This document shows, piece by piece, positions 43,073 through 54,291 of a DNA stretch of 64,000 bases (position 1 is its first letter; each line of letters opens with the position of its first letter). The stretch is taken from contig CAWAIR010000018.1 of the NCBI GenBank assembly GCA_963782045.1, positions 1 to 64,000 on the forward strand, written 5' to 3'. The position numbers and the translations under genes were made by a program. This stretch comes from CAVSRC01 sp963782045 (GTDB taxonomy: Bacteria > Pseudomonadota > Alphaproteobacteria > Rhizobiales > Kaistiaceae). The notes beneath the pieces are model-generated. The model did no database searches. It was not told where the DNA came from and was given only the letters and a program-made list of their open reading frames with translations.

Positions 43073-43729
43073 ATGCATGCCGCCCATATCGAGCTGGGCC
43101 TCGGCGCCGCCACCGACGGCAACACCACCGTGACGCAACTCGACGCCGTCGGTCGCCTGGCCGGGCCATTGTCGGGCTGGTTGAAAGGCGAAGCCGAATT
43201 GAGCGGCGCCGCCTTTTTCTCCGGTGGCAACTCGACCACCTCATTCAGTGGCGTCGGTCACCTCTACAAGGACTCGCCGAGCCATGCGATCGGTGTGTTC
43301 GCGGGGGCGACGCGGCTCGACGGTATCGACATCTTCACGTTCGGCGGCGAGGCAAAGGGCTATTTCGGCCAGAACGCGTTGACCGGTCAGGTCGCTTTGC
43401 TCACCTCCCAGGGCAGCGATATCTATACGGGCAACGCCCGCCTGGACCACTATTTGGCGCCCGACGACAAGGTCTCGGCCATGCTGGCCTACTATACGGG
43501 CAGCGGCTCCTCGGCATGGCTTGCCGGGCTCGGCTACGAGAAGCGGTTCACCGGCTCGGACTGGGGCTTGTCTGCGTCGGGCTCTTATTTGTCAGGCACC
43601 GGTGCCAGTGGCATCTGGGCGGGCAGAATCGCATTGAAGAAGTATTTCGATGCGCCGGGCGTGTCGCTTCAGGACCACGACCGGCTGGTGCCGTTCGCGG
43701 CAAGCTCGATTACGACCATCGGGCGCTAG
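43073..43729 (+). CDS. Beta-strand-rich outer-membrane-like protein, N terminus uncertain
   Basis: 218 residues from ATG 43073. Repetitive beta text alternates Gly/Ser/Thr and aromatic residues: ELGLGAATDGNTTVTQLDAV, GEAELSGAAFFSGGNSTTSF, SHAIGVFAGATRLDGIDIFT, GEAKGYFGQNALTGQVALLT and a periodic C terminus (GLSASGSYLSGTGASGIWAG). This is typical of porin-like or autotransporter-type barrels, but no named family is recognised. The signal sequence is not visible, so the start is unsafe. Confidence 0.5.
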   Translation: MHAAHIELGLGAATDGNTTVTQLDAVGRLAGPLSGWLKGEAELSGAAFFSGGNSTTSFSGVGHLYKDSPSHAIGVFAGATRLDGIDIFTFGGEAKGYFGQNALTGQVALLTSQGSDIYTGNARLDHYLAPDDKVSAMLAYYTGSGSSAWLAGLGYEKRFTGSDWGLSASGSYLSGTGASGIWAGRIALKKYFDAPGVSLQDHDRLVPFAASSITTIGR

Positions 43730-43781
43730 GCGACAAACACCGCCGCGGCTCAGCCGGGGCGGTTTTCGCAGCGATGAACAC

Positions 43782-43808
43782 AAAAAGGGGGCGCCCTGCG
43801 GCGCCCCC
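43782..43808 (-). terminator. Rho-independent terminator of glnA
   Basis: On the minus strand GGGGGCGCC, loop GCAG, GGCGCCCCC form a perfect 9-bp stem followed by TTTTT, 24 bp beyond the glnA stop. Confidence 0.85.
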
Positions 43809-43832
43809 TGTCGCGTTCGGCCGAGCCCCGGG

Positions 43833-45244
43833 TCAGACCGAATAGTACATGTCGAACTCGACCGGGTGCGGCGTGTGCTCGAAGCGGATGACCTCCTCCA
43901 TCTTCAGCTCGATGTAGGCGTCGATCATGTCGTCGGTGAACACGTCGCCGGCCTTGAGGAAGGCGCGGTCCTTGTCGAGGTTGGTCAGCGCCTCGCGCAG
44001 CGAGCCGCACACCGTCGGGATCTTCTTCAGCTCCTTCGGCGGCAGGTCGTAGAGGTTCTTGTCGATCGGATCGCCCGGATCGATCTTGTTGATGATGCCG
44101 TCGAGGCCGGCCATCAGCATCGCCGAGAAGGCGAGGTAGGGGTTGGCGCCCGGATCGGGGAAGCGGACCTCCAGGCGCTTTGCCTTGGGGTTGCTTGCCA
44201 CCGGAATACGGCAGGAGGCTGAGCGGTTGCGCGAGGAATAGGCGAGCAGCACCGGAGCCTCAAAACCGGGAACCAGCCGCTTGTAGGAGTTGGTCAGCGG
44301 GTTGGTGAAGGCGTTGAGCGACCTGGCGTGCTTGATGATGCCGCCGATGTACCACAGGCACTCCTGCGACAGGTCGGAGTAGAGCTTGCCGGCGAACAGC
44401 GGCTTGCTGCCCTTCCAGATCGACTGGTGGACGTGCATGCCCGAGCCGTTGTCGCCGTAGACCGGCTTCGGCATGAAGGTCGCCGTCTTGCCGTAGGCGT
44501 GGGCGACGTTGTGGATGCAGTATTTGTAGACCTGCAGGTGGTCGGCCATGGTCACCAGCGGGCCGAACTTGAGGCCAAGCTCGTGCTGGGCCGAGGCCAC
44601 CTCGTGGTGGTGCTTCTCGACCTTGGCGCCCATCGAGGCCATGGCCGCCAGCATCTCGGAGCGCATGTCCTGCAGCGAGTCGATCGGCGGCACCGGGAAA
44701 TAGCCGCCCTTGGTGCTGCACGCGGTGGCCGAGGTTGCCGGTCTCGTAGTCGGTGTCGGAGTTGATCGGCAGCTCGACGTCGTCGAGGCGGAAGCCGGTA
44801 TTGTAGGGCTCGGTGGCGAACTTGACGTCGTCGAAGACGAAGAACTCGGCCTCGGGGCCGAAGAAGGCGCGCATCGCCGATCTTGGTCTGCGCCAGATAG
44901 GCCACCGCCTTCTTGGCGATCGAGCGCGGGTCGCGCTCATAGGGCTCGTCGGTCAGCGGCTCGAGGACGTCGCAGACGATCGACAGCGTGGTCTGCGCGA
45001 AGAACGGGTCGATCGCCACCGCGTCGGGATCGGGCATCAGCTTCATGTCGGATTCGTTGATCACCTTCCAGCCGGCGATCGACGAGCCGTCGAACATGAG
45101 GCCTTCCGTCAGGGCTTCCTCGTCGATCAGGCTGACGTCGAAGGTGACGTGCTGCCATTTTCCGCGCGGATCGGTGAAGCGGAGATCGACGTACTTGACA
45201 TCCTTCTCCTTCATCAGCTTGAGGACGTCTTTTGCGGTAGCCAT
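43833..45244 (-). pseudogene. glnA: Glutamine synthetase type I, GlnA (two frame breaks)
   Basis: 469-residue GSI subunit once two extra bases, near 44885 and 44715, are ignored. Motifs include FDGSSIAGWKVINESDM (Asp-50-type loop), GPEAEFFVFDD after the first break, GHR before TKGGYFPVPPIDS, and the adenylylation Tyr region at the end (KNLYDLPPKELKKIPTVCGS). It forms glutamine from glutamate and ammonia; GlnE controls it by adenylylation. Downstream of glnB in a glnBA operon. Essential-type conservation implies errors, not decay. Confidence 0.93.
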
Positions 45245-45354
45245 CAGTGTTATTCCTTCCTTCTCAGCCCTGAGTTCAGGTTATGGGGACGGGATCGATT
45301 GGGGAGCGCCATCGTCGCCGGCGATGCGGACGAGGGCGCGGGGGCGCGAGGCGG

Positions 45355-45693
45355 TCAGATCGCGTCGACGCCGCTTTCGCCGGTGCGGATGCGGACGGCC
45401 TCCTCGATGTTGGAAATGAAGATCTTGCCGTCGCCGATCCGGCCGGTCTGGGCGGCCTTGCGGATCGCGTCGACGGCGCGGTCGACCATCTCGTCGGTGA
45501 GGACGATTTCGACCTTCACCTTGGGAAGAAAGTCGACGACATACTCCGCGCCGCGGTAGAGTTCCGTATGGCCCTTCTGGCGACCGAAACCCTTGGCTTC
45601 CGTGACGGTTATGCCCTGCAATCCGACTTCCTGAAGCGCTTCCTTCACCTCGTCGAGTTTGAAAGGCTTGATGATCGCTTCAATTTTCTTCAT
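45355..45693 (-). CDS. glnB: Nitrogen regulatory protein P-II, GlnB
   Basis: 112 residues from ATG 45693. The T-loop carries the uridylylation Tyr51 (GRQKGHTELYRGAEY), the B-loop TGRIGDGKIF binds ATP, and the C terminus is RIRTGESGVDAI. The frame is open further upstream, but MKKIEAIIKPFKLDEVKEAL is the invariant family start. GlnB senses 2-oxoglutarate and ATP and controls NtrBC and GlnE. It precedes glnA by 110 bp. Confidence 0.95.
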   Translation of the reverse strand: MKKIEAIIKPFKLDEVKEALQEVGLQGITVTEAKGFGRQKGHTELYRGAEYVVDFLPKVKVEIVLTDEMVDRAVDAIRKAAQTGRIGDGKIFISNIEEAVRIRTGESGVDAI

Positions 45694-45751
45694 TGCCTCC
45701 GCGTCTCCGAAAAAAAGGCGCACAACATCGGTTGCAGACCAGCCGCCGTTT

Positions 45752-45767
45752 TGCACGCTCCATGCCA
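45752..45767 (-). promoter_or_regulatory. Sigma-54 (RpoN) -24/-12 promoter of glnBA
   Basis: Minus strand reads TGGCATGGAGCGTGCA, with the GG and GC doublets at the exact 12-base spacing of the TGGCAC-N5-TTGCA consensus (two mismatches). It lies about 60 bp upstream of glnB, which is RpoN/NtrC-controlled in many alphaproteobacteria. Confidence 0.65.
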
Positions 45768-45869
45768 GCCGCGCTAAATCTCGCGACTGGCGGCTTCTTG
45801 GGCTGATTGCCGCGCGGCAGCGTGAGGGGCGGCTGAGCCGGCGTCAATTGTCGGCTAAGGAATAGGCAA

Positions 45870-47461
45870 GTGACTAAGAAATCATCAATTGACGTTGCAT
45901 GGGCCTCGCAATTCGAGCGCCTGGTGTCCGGTGAAGCGCCCGGAGATCGAGGAAGTCCCGCGCGAAGTGGCGCTGATCTCCGATTCCGCATCGAGGTGCT
46001 GACCCCCGAGGAGATGGGCCAGGCCGACACCCTGACCATCGAGGGCGGCACCGCCGGCATCACACTGATGGAAGCCGCCGGACTGGCGGTGGCCGAGGCG
46101 GTCTACGACCTGCTGCCGCAGGGCGGCCGGGTTCTGGTGATGACCGGTCCCGGCAACAACGGCGGCGACGGGTTCGTCGCCGCCCGCCTGATGGCGGAGG
46201 CCGGCTACGAGGTGACCGTCGGGCTGCTCACTGCTCGCGACCGGCTGAAAGGCGACGCCGCCTTCGCCGCCGCGGCGTGGACCGGCACCAGCAAGGGGCT
46301 GTCCAGCGGCCTCATCGCCAGTGCCGACATGGTCGTCGACGCGCTGTTCGGCGCCGGCCTCGACCGGCCGATCGAGGGGATGGCCGCCCAGACCATCGGC
46401 GCGCTCAATCGCTCCGGCCTTCCGGTGGTCGCGGTCGACCTGCCGAGCGGCATCGACGGGCGCAGCGGGGAGATCCTCGGCACCGCCGTCAAGGCCACCT
46501 GCTCGGTCACCTTCTTCCGGCTGAAGCCCGGCCACCTGCTGCATTCCCGGCCGCGGCCACGCCGGCCGGCGGCTGGTCGTCGACATCGGCATCGGCGCCG
46601 GCGTGCTGGCCACCATCCAGCCGAAGACCGCGTGGAACCGGCCGGGCCTGTGGTCGCTGCCCGCGCTGGCGGCCGACGGGCACAAATACGATCGCGGCCA
46701 CGCCGTCGTGGTGTCCGGGCCGGCGACGCGCACGGGCGCGGCGCGGCTGGCGGCGCGCGCGGCCTTGCGGGCAGGGGCGGGGCTCGTCTCCCTGGCCTCC
46801 CGGGTCGACGCCCTGGCGGTCAATGCCGCCCACCTCACCGCGGTCATGCTCCTGCCGATGAACGGCGCCGAGGGCCTGACCGCCATCCTGGCCGACAAGC
46901 GGCACAATGCCGTTGGCGCTCGGGCCGGCGCTCGGCGGCGGCGAGGAGGCGAGGGACCTGGTCGAAGCGGCGCTCGCCTCGCCGGCCGCGGTGGTGATCG
47001 ACGCAGACGGCCTGACCGCTTTCGCCGAGACGCCGGAGCGGCTGTTTGCCGCCATCAAGGATCGCCGCGCGCCGGTGGTGGTCACGCCGCACGAGGGCGA
47101 GTTCGCGCGCCTGTTCACCGATTTCGCCAAGGTCGGCTCCAAGCTCGAGCGCGCCCGCCAGGCGGCTGCGGCATCCGGTGCCATCGTCGTGCTCAAGGGC
47201 CCCGATACGGTGGTGGCGCATCCGGACGGGCGTGCGGCGATTGCCGACAACGCCCCGCCGGCGCTGGCCACCGCCGGCAGCGGCGACGTGCTCACCGGCA
47301 TGGTCGCCGGCCTTCTCGCCCAGGGCATGGTGGGCTACGAGGCGGCCTGTGCCGCCGTGTGGATGCACGGCGCGGCGGCTCAGACCATCGGCCGCGGGCT
47401 GATCGCCGAGGACCTGCCTGAGGCGCTGCCGGCGGTGTTCGCCGAGATAGGGGAGGACTGA
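45870..47461 (+). pseudogene. nnr: Bifunctional NAD(P)HX epimerase/dehydratase, Nnr (two frame breaks)
   Basis: The N-terminal epimerase domain shows LTPEEMGQADTLTIEGGTAG, VLVMTGPGNNGGDGFVAARL and DLPSGIDGRSGEILGTAVKA; the C-terminal ADP/ATP-dependent dehydratase domain has AALRAGAGLVSLASRVDALA, VVVTPHEGEFARLF and the GSGDVLTGMVAGLLAQ motif. Together they repair hydrated NAD(P)H. Extra bases near 46552 and 46918 break the frame; removing them restores a protein of about 529 residues. GTG 45870 has AAGGAA upstream but gives about 40 unusual N-terminal residues; 45993 is an alternative start. Confidence 0.9.
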
Positions 47462-47629
47462 CCCGGACCGGCGACCCGGCCGGAACCGGGGGCGTTTTCC
47501 CTTTGAACCGCGAGAATCCCGATGATATAGAGGCCGCGCCTGGCCGGAGCCTCGGCCCGCGGCCACAATTTGTGCAGGGTGCATTCCCGATTGGTTGGAT
47601 CGTCGCTGGCGTTCGGGAACTGGCGCCGA

Positions 47630-47714
47630 GCGGGCGTGGCGGAACTGGTAGACGCGCGGGATTTAGGTTCCCGTGACGAAAGTCGTGGGGGTTCAAGTCC
47701 CTCCGCCCGCACCA
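47630..47714 (+). tRNA. tRNA-Leu (TAG)
   Basis: Class II tRNA: acceptor GCGGGCG with CGCCCGC, anticodon loop TTTAGGT (anticodon TAG), a long variable arm (TGACGAAAGTCG), T arm GGGGGTTCAAGTCCCTC and an encoded CCA. Confidence 0.96.
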
Positions 47715-47810
47715 GACGCCGGCCTCAGGCTTCTCGGAAAGCGACGGGAGGAACCGGCGCCGGGCGCGCAGTCGGACGGGTGAGTGACGAGCAAGGATGG
47801 AACGGCCAAA

Positions 47811-49169
47811 ATGCAGGTAACCGAGACCCTGGTCGATGGGCTGAAGCGCGAATTCAAGGTGGTCGTTCCGGCGACCGAACTCGACGGCCGGCTGATCGAG
47901 CGGCTGAACGGGCTCAAGGACGAGGTCCGCATCAAGGGGTTCCGCCCCGGCAAGGTGCCGTTGAGCCACCTGAAGCGGCTGTTCGGGCGCTCGGCCATGG
48001 CCGAGATCGTCCAGGACGTGATCTCCGAGGTCGCCCGCAACACCATCTCCGAGCGCGGTGAGAAGGCGGCCATGCAGCCGCACTACGAGCTGCCCGAGGA
48101 CGAGGGCGAGGCCAACCAGGTGCTCGCCGGCAGCCACGACCTCGCCTACACCATGAGCTACGAGGTGCTGCCCAAGATCGACCTGATCGATTTCAAGACG
48201 ATCTCGGTCGAGCGCCCGACGGTCGAGGTGACCGACGCCGAGGTCGAGGAGCAGCTCACGCGGCTGGCGGATTCGACCCGCAGCTACACCACCAAGTCGG
48301 GCGCCGCCGACACCGGCGACCGCGTTACCCTCTCCTACGTCGGCAAGATCGACGGCGAGCCGTTCGAGGGCGGCACCGACGACAACGCCGTCATCCGCCT
48401 CGGCGACAAGCGGTTCATCCCCGGCTTCGAGGAACAGCTCGTCGGCCTGTCGACCGGCGACAAGAAGACGATCACGGTCACCTTCCCCGAGGACTATGGC
48501 GCCAAGAACCTGGCCGGCAAGGAAGCCACCTTCGACATCGAAGTGAAGGCGGTGGCCGCCGGCGACGAGGTCAAGATCGACGACGAGCTTGCCAAGCGCC
48601 TCGGCCTCGAATCGCTGCAGAGCCTGACCGACACCGTGCGCCAGCAGCTCCAGTCGCAGTACGCCCAGGCGATCCGTCAGCTCGTCAAGCGGCAGATCCT
48701 CGACCGGCTCGACGAGACCCATCGCTTCGATCTGCCCGAGCGGCTGGTCGAGCAGGAGTTCGAAACCATCTGGCGCCAGATCGTCGCGGAGCTCTCCAAC
48801 AGCGGCCGCACCTTCGAGGACGAGGACACCACCGAGGAGAAGGCGCGGGCCGAGTACCGGCAGATCGCCGAACGGCGCGTGCGTCTCGGCCTGGTGATGT
48901 CGGAGATCGGCGAGCGGGCGAAGGTCGAGGTCACCGAGGAGGAGCTGCAGCGCGCCATGGCCGCCCAGCTCCGCCAGGTTCCCGGCCAGGAGCAGGCGCT
49001 GCTCGATTACTACCGCCAGAACCCCGATGCCCTGGCGTCGCTGCGCGCTCCGATCTTCGAGGAGAAGGTGGTCGATTACCTGCTCGAACTGGCCAGCGTA
49101 ACCGACAAGCCGACGACCGCCGAGGCGCTGATGAAGCAGGCCGAGGAAGAGGGCCTCGTCGGCACCTGA
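47811..49169 (+). CDS. tig: Trigger factor, ribosome-associated chaperone
   Basis: 452 residues. Ribosome-binding signature in the N-terminal domain (FRPGKVPLSHLKRLFG), PPIase domain (GDRVTLSYVGKIDGEPFEGG, PGFEEQLVGLSTGDKKTITV) and helical C-terminal arms. It binds near the exit tunnel and shields nascent chains. I chose ATG 47811 (MQVTETLVDGLKREF) as the family start; a GTG at 47784 is in frame. It heads tig-clpP-clpX-lon-hup. Confidence 0.95.
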   Translation: MQVTETLVDGLKREFKVVVPATELDGRLIERLNGLKDEVRIKGFRPGKVPLSHLKRLFGRSAMAEIVQDVISEVARNTISERGEKAAMQPHYELPEDEGEANQVLAGSHDLAYTMSYEVLPKIDLIDFKTISVERPTVEVTDAEVEEQLTRLADSTRSYTTKSGAADTGDRVTLSYVGKIDGEPFEGGTDDNAVIRLGDKRFIPGFEEQLVGLSTGDKKTITVTFPEDYGAKNLAGKEATFDIEVKAVAAGDEVKIDDELAKRLGLESLQSLTDTVRQQLQSQYAQAIRQLVKRQILDRLDETHRFDLPERLVEQEFETIWRQIVAELSNSGRTFEDEDTTEEKARAEYRQIAERRVRLGLVMSEIGERAKVEVTEEELQRAMAAQLRQVPGQEQALLDYYRQNPDALASLRAPIFEEKVVDYLLELASVTDKPTTAEALMKQAEEEGLVGT

Positions 49170-49318
49170 CAAAGAGGCTGCCGCCGACCCCTTCCGGTTA
49201 GGCGGTCCATGCCATATCTATTGCCTGCACATGGGGATTTGCCTGTCTGGCGGGTCCCGTGGAACACCGGTGGTGCGGGCTGGCGCGCCATCCGGCATCG
49301 GGCGGCCGAAGGATTTCC

Positions 49319-49963
49319 ATGAAAGACCCAATCGACACCTACATGCAGCTCGTACCCATGGTGGTCGAGCAGACCAACCGCGGCGAGCGCGCCTACGACA
49401 TCTATTCGCGGCTGCTCAAGGAACGGCTGATCTTCGTCACCGGTCCGATCGAGGACCACATGGCGTCGCTGGTCGTCGCCCAGTTGCTCTTCCTGGAGGC
49501 GGAGAACCCCAAGAAGGAAATCGCCATGTACATCAACTCGCCGGGCGGTGTGGTCACCTCCGGCATGGCGATCTACGACACGATGCAGTTCATCAAGCCG
49601 GCGGTGTCGACGCTGTGCATCGGCATGGCGGCCTCGATGGGCTCGCTGCTGCTCTGCGGCGGCGGTGCCGGCCTGCGCTTCGCGCTGCCCAACGCACGCA
49701 TCCTGGTGCATCAGCCCTCGGGCGGTTTTCAGGGGCAGGCCTCGGACATCGAGCGCCACGCCGAGGACATCGTCAAGATGAAGCGGCGGCTGAACGAGAT
49801 CTACGTCAAGCACACCGGACAGAGCTACGAGACCATCGAACGCACGCTCGATCGCGACTATTTCATGACCGCGGACGACGCGCAGAAGTTCGGCATCGTC
49901 GACAAGGTGCTGAGCGACCGTGCGACGCTCGAGGCGGGCGAGGGGTCGGGGAAGGGCGCGTGA
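49319..49963 (+). CDS. clpP: ATP-dependent Clp protease proteolytic subunit
   Basis: 214 residues with the serine protease triad: Ser106 in GMAASMGSLL, His131 in ILVHQPSGG, Asp180 in DRDYFMTADDA. It forms a 14-mer and works with ClpX and ClpA. ATG 49319 is preceded by AAGGA. The family order tig-clpP-clpX is kept. Confidence 0.96.
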   Translation: MKDPIDTYMQLVPMVVEQTNRGERAYDIYSRLLKERLIFVTGPIEDHMASLVVAQLLFLEAENPKKEIAMYINSPGGVVTSGMAIYDTMQFIKPAVSTLCIGMAASMGSLLLCGGGAGLRFALPNARILVHQPSGGFQGQASDIERHAEDIVKMKRRLNEIYVKHTGQSYETIERTLDRDYFMTADDAQKFGIVDKVLSDRATLEAGEGSGKGA

Positions 49964-50171
49964 CCGGCACCAGGACGCGGAACTGGCACAATTCTGCCGT
50001 TAAGTATCTCTTGAACAAATCGCGGATAGCATGATTGAGTCGTCGCGTGAGGATTGCGCCGGTGCGACCCGGCGTTAAGGTTGAGGTGAGTGTTCGCGCC
50101 CGGGGCGGGCGTGGGCGTGTAAAACGGGCTGAAAGCCGGCGTGCCGGCAAGCGCAGTGATGAGGGTGCAGA

Positions 50172-51437
<1,266 letters not shown>

Positions 51438-51510
51438 GCCGGCTCCGGGAGGGCTGACGGACGGCCCGCAGGCGGCGGAATCCCGCCGGAAATCTCCATC
51501 TTGCCGGCGC

Positions 51511-51545
51511 CTTGACACCCTTGGCCCGCGACGCCACCTAATGGT
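51511..51545 (+). promoter_or_regulatory. Candidate heat-shock or housekeeping promoter of lon
   Basis: CTTGACA (51511-51517) followed after 16 bp by CCACCTAATGG. The CTTGA box and CC-rich -10 resemble sigma-32 promoters of alphaproteobacteria, while TTGACA also suits sigma-70. It lies about 120 bp upstream of lon, which is heat-inducible in most bacteria. The leader to 51664 is otherwise featureless. Confidence 0.4.
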
Positions 51546-51664
51546 CAACTGTGCCGGCACGGGGGTTGCTTGATTCCGTCGTATCAGTGCCGCCGCCGGC
51601 CCCCGCCGCGTGACGCCGTTTCCGCCTCCCGGGAACGGACTGTCAGGAAAGGAATTGAAATCGC

Positions 51665-54100
51665 ATGACAACCGAACGGCCGGGTTCCATCGGACTGCCC
51701 GCGAGCGACAGCGACGTTTTCCCCGTCCTGCCGCTCCGCGATATTGTCGTGTTCCCCCACATGATCGCGCCGCTCTTCGTCGGCCGTGAGAAGTCCATCC
51801 GTGCGCTTGAGGAAGTGATGCGGGCGGAAAAGCAGATCCTGCTGGTCACCCAGCAGAACCCCAGCGAAGACGAGCCCAAGCCGGAGACGCTGTTCTCCGT
51901 CGGCACGCTCGCCTCGGTGCTCCAGCTCCTCAAGCTCCCCGACGGCACAGTCAAGGTGCTGGTCGAAGGGGCCGGACGGGCCGAGATTCGCCTGTTCACG
52001 GACAACGAGTCCTATTACGAGGCGCATGCCCACCGGCTCCCCGAGGTCATCGGCGACACCGTCGAGGCCGAAGCGCTGGCGCGCTCGGTGATGACCGAGT
52101 TCGAGAACTACGTGAAGCTCAACAAGAAGATCTCGCCGGAGGTGGTCGGCGCGGTCGGCCAGATCGACGACTATGCTAAGGTCGCCGACACGGTCGCCTC
52201 GCACCTGGCCGTCAAGATCGCCGAGAAGCAGGGCATCCTGGCGCTGCCGACCGTGGTTGAGCGGCTGGAGCGCGTGCTCGGACTGATGGAAAGCGAGATT
52301 TCGGTTCTCCAGGTCGAGAAGCGCATCCGCAGCCGCGTCAAGCGCCAGATGGAGAAGACGCAGCGCGAGTACTACCTGAACGAGCAGATGAAGGCGATCC
52401 AGAAGGAGTTGGGCGACTCCGAGGATGGCAAGGACGAGGTTCAGGAGCTCGAGGAAAAGATCGCCAAGACCAAGCTCTCCAAGGAGGCGCGGGAGAAGGC
52501 GACCAACGAGATGAAGAAGCTCAAGCAGATGAGCCCGATGTCGGCCGAGGCGACGGTGGTCCGCAACTACCTCGACTGGCTGCTCGGCATCCCGTGGGGC
52601 AAGAAGTCCAAGGTCAAGTACGACCTCAACTATGCCCAGGAGGTTCTCGACGCGGACCACTACGGCCTCGAGAAGGTCAAGGACCGCATCGTCGAGTATC
52701 TCGCTGTGCAGAGCCGCTCGAACAAGCTGAGGGGCCCGATCCTGTGCCTCGTCGGCCCGCCCGGCGTCGGCAAGACCTCGCTCGGCAAGTCGATCGCCAA
52801 GGCGACCGGCCGCGAGTTCGTGCGCATGTCGCTCGGCGGCGTGCGCGACGAGGCAGAGATCCGTGGCCATCGGCGCACCTACATCGGCTCGATGCCCGGC
52901 AAGGTCATCCAGTCGATGCGCAAGGCCCGCAAGGTCAATCCGCTGTTCCTGCTCGACGAGGTCGACAAGATCGGCATGGATTTCCGCGGCGATCCGTCAT
53001 CGGCGCTGCTCGAGGTCCTCGATCCGGAGCAGAACTCGACCTTCAACGACCACTATCTCGAGGTCGACTACGATCTGTCGAACGTGCTGTTCATCACCAC
53101 GGCGAACACGCTCAACATCCCGCCGCCGCTGATGGACCGCATGGAGATCATCCGCATCGCCGGCTACACGGAGGATGAGAAGGTCCAGATCGCCCGCCGC
53201 CACCTGATCCCGAAGATCCTCAGGGAGCACGGCCTGGCGGAGAAGGAGTTCGCGGTCGACGACGAGGCGCTCAAGACCGTGATCCGCCGCTACACCCGCG
53301 AGGCGGGCGTCCGCAACCTCGAGCGCGAACTGGCAACGCTCGCCCGCAAGAGTGTCAAGGAGCTCATCCTCTCGAAGAAGAAGGCGATCAGGGTCACCAC
53401 CAAGAACATCGAGGATTTCCTCGGCGTTCCGCGGTTCCGCTACGGCGAAGTCGAGACCGAGGATCTGGTCGGCCTGGTCACCGGGCTGGCGTGGACCGAG
53501 GTCGGCGGCGAGTTGCTCTCGATCGAGGCCGTCATGATGCCTGGCAAGGGCAAGATGATCGTCACCGGCAACCTTCGCGACGTGATGAAGGAGTTGATCT
53601 CGGCGGCGGCCTCCTATGTCCGCAGCCGCGCCATCGACTTCGGCATCGAGCCGCCGATGTTCGACAAGCGCGACATCCACGTCCACGTGCCCGAGGGCGC
53701 CACGCCCAAGGACGGCCCCTCGGCCGGCGTTGCCATGGTCACCGCCATCGTCTCGGTGATGACCGGCATCCCGGTCCGCAAGGACGTGGCGATGACCGGC
53801 GAGATCACGCTACGCGGCCGCGTGCTGCCGATCGGCGGTCTCAAGGAGAAGCTGCTGGCGGCGTTGCGTGGAGGCATCAAGAAGGTGCTCATCCCCGAGG
53901 ACAACGCCAAGGACCTGGCGGACATCCCCGAGAACGTGAAGAGCGGCCTTGAGATCGTGCCGGTGGCGCGCATGGACGAGGTTCTCAAGCAGGCCCTGGT
54001 CCGCACGCCGGTGCCGATCGAGTGGCACGGGGGCAAGGAAGAGCCTGCCACGCCCATGGTCGCCGAAGACGACGGTCCGGGCGCCTTGGTTGCGCACTAA
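51665..54100 (+). CDS. lon: ATP-dependent protease La, Lon
   Basis: 811 residues. N-terminal substrate domain (FPVLPLRDIVVFPHMIAPLF), AAA+ module with Walker A GPPGVGKTS near residue 363, and protease domain with Ser686 in PKDGPSAGVAM and Lys in GLKEKLLAALRGGIKKVLIP. It degrades misfolded and short-lived proteins such as cell-cycle factors. The ATG has GGAAAGGAATTG upstream. It ends 23 bp before a strong terminator. Confidence 0.97.
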   Translation: MTTERPGSIGLPASDSDVFPVLPLRDIVVFPHMIAPLFVGREKSIRALEEVMRAEKQILLVTQQNPSEDEPKPETLFSVGTLASVLQLLKLPDGTVKVLVEGAGRAEIRLFTDNESYYEAHAHRLPEVIGDTVEAEALARSVMTEFENYVKLNKKISPEVVGAVGQIDDYAKVADTVASHLAVKIAEKQGILALPTVVERLERVLGLMESEISVLQVEKRIRSRVKRQMEKTQREYYLNEQMKAIQKELGDSEDGKDEVQELEEKIAKTKLSKEAREKATNEMKKLKQMSPMSAEATVVRNYLDWLLGIPWGKKSKVKYDLNYAQEVLDADHYGLEKVKDRIVEYLAVQSRSNKLRGPILCLVGPPGVGKTSLGKSIAKATGREFVRMSLGGVRDEAEIRGHRRTYIGSMPGKVIQSMRKARKVNPLFLLDEVDKIGMDFRGDPSSALLEVLDPEQNSTFNDHYLEVDYDLSNVLFITTANTLNIPPPLMDRMEIIRIAGYTEDEKVQIARRHLIPKILREHGLAEKEFAVDDEALKTVIRRYTREAGVRNLERELATLARKSVKELILSKKKAIRVTTKNIEDFLGVPRFRYGEVETEDLVGLVTGLAWTEVGGELLSIEAVMMPGKGKMIVTGNLRDVMKELISAAASYVRSRAIDFGIEPPMFDKRDIHVHVPEGATPKDGPSAGVAMVTAIVSVMTGIPVRKDVAMTGEITLRGRVLPIGGLKEKLLAALRGGIKKVLIPEDNAKDLADIPENVKSGLEIVPVARMDEVLKQALVRTPVPIEWHGGKEEPATPMVAEDDGPGALVAH

Positions 54101-54123
54101 GGCTTTGGAATAACAAGAGAAAC

Positions 54124-54156
54124 GGCGTCCGCCCAGCGGCGGGCGCCGCTTTTTTG
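54124..54156 (+). terminator. Rho-independent terminator after lon
   Basis: GCGTCCGCC, loop CAGC, GGCGGGCGC (one G-T pair) followed by CGCTTTTTTG. It closes the tig-clpP-clpX-lon group. Confidence 0.85.
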
Positions 54157-54291
54157 TGCGCCGCACGATTTCGATCAAAATCGCGGGATTCCGCCGTTTT
54201 CGCTTGCCAGAGGCGGATTTTGGCAGGACTGTCCTCCGCGAAGTCGATGGCGCGAATTGCTTTCGGCTCTGACGAGGGAAAGGGAGTTTCC

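Noticed and set aside
38906..47461. Genuine pseudogenisation of valS, glnA and nnr
   Set aside because: Essential or core genes with intact motifs on both sides of single extra bases; technical insertion errors are the simpler reading.
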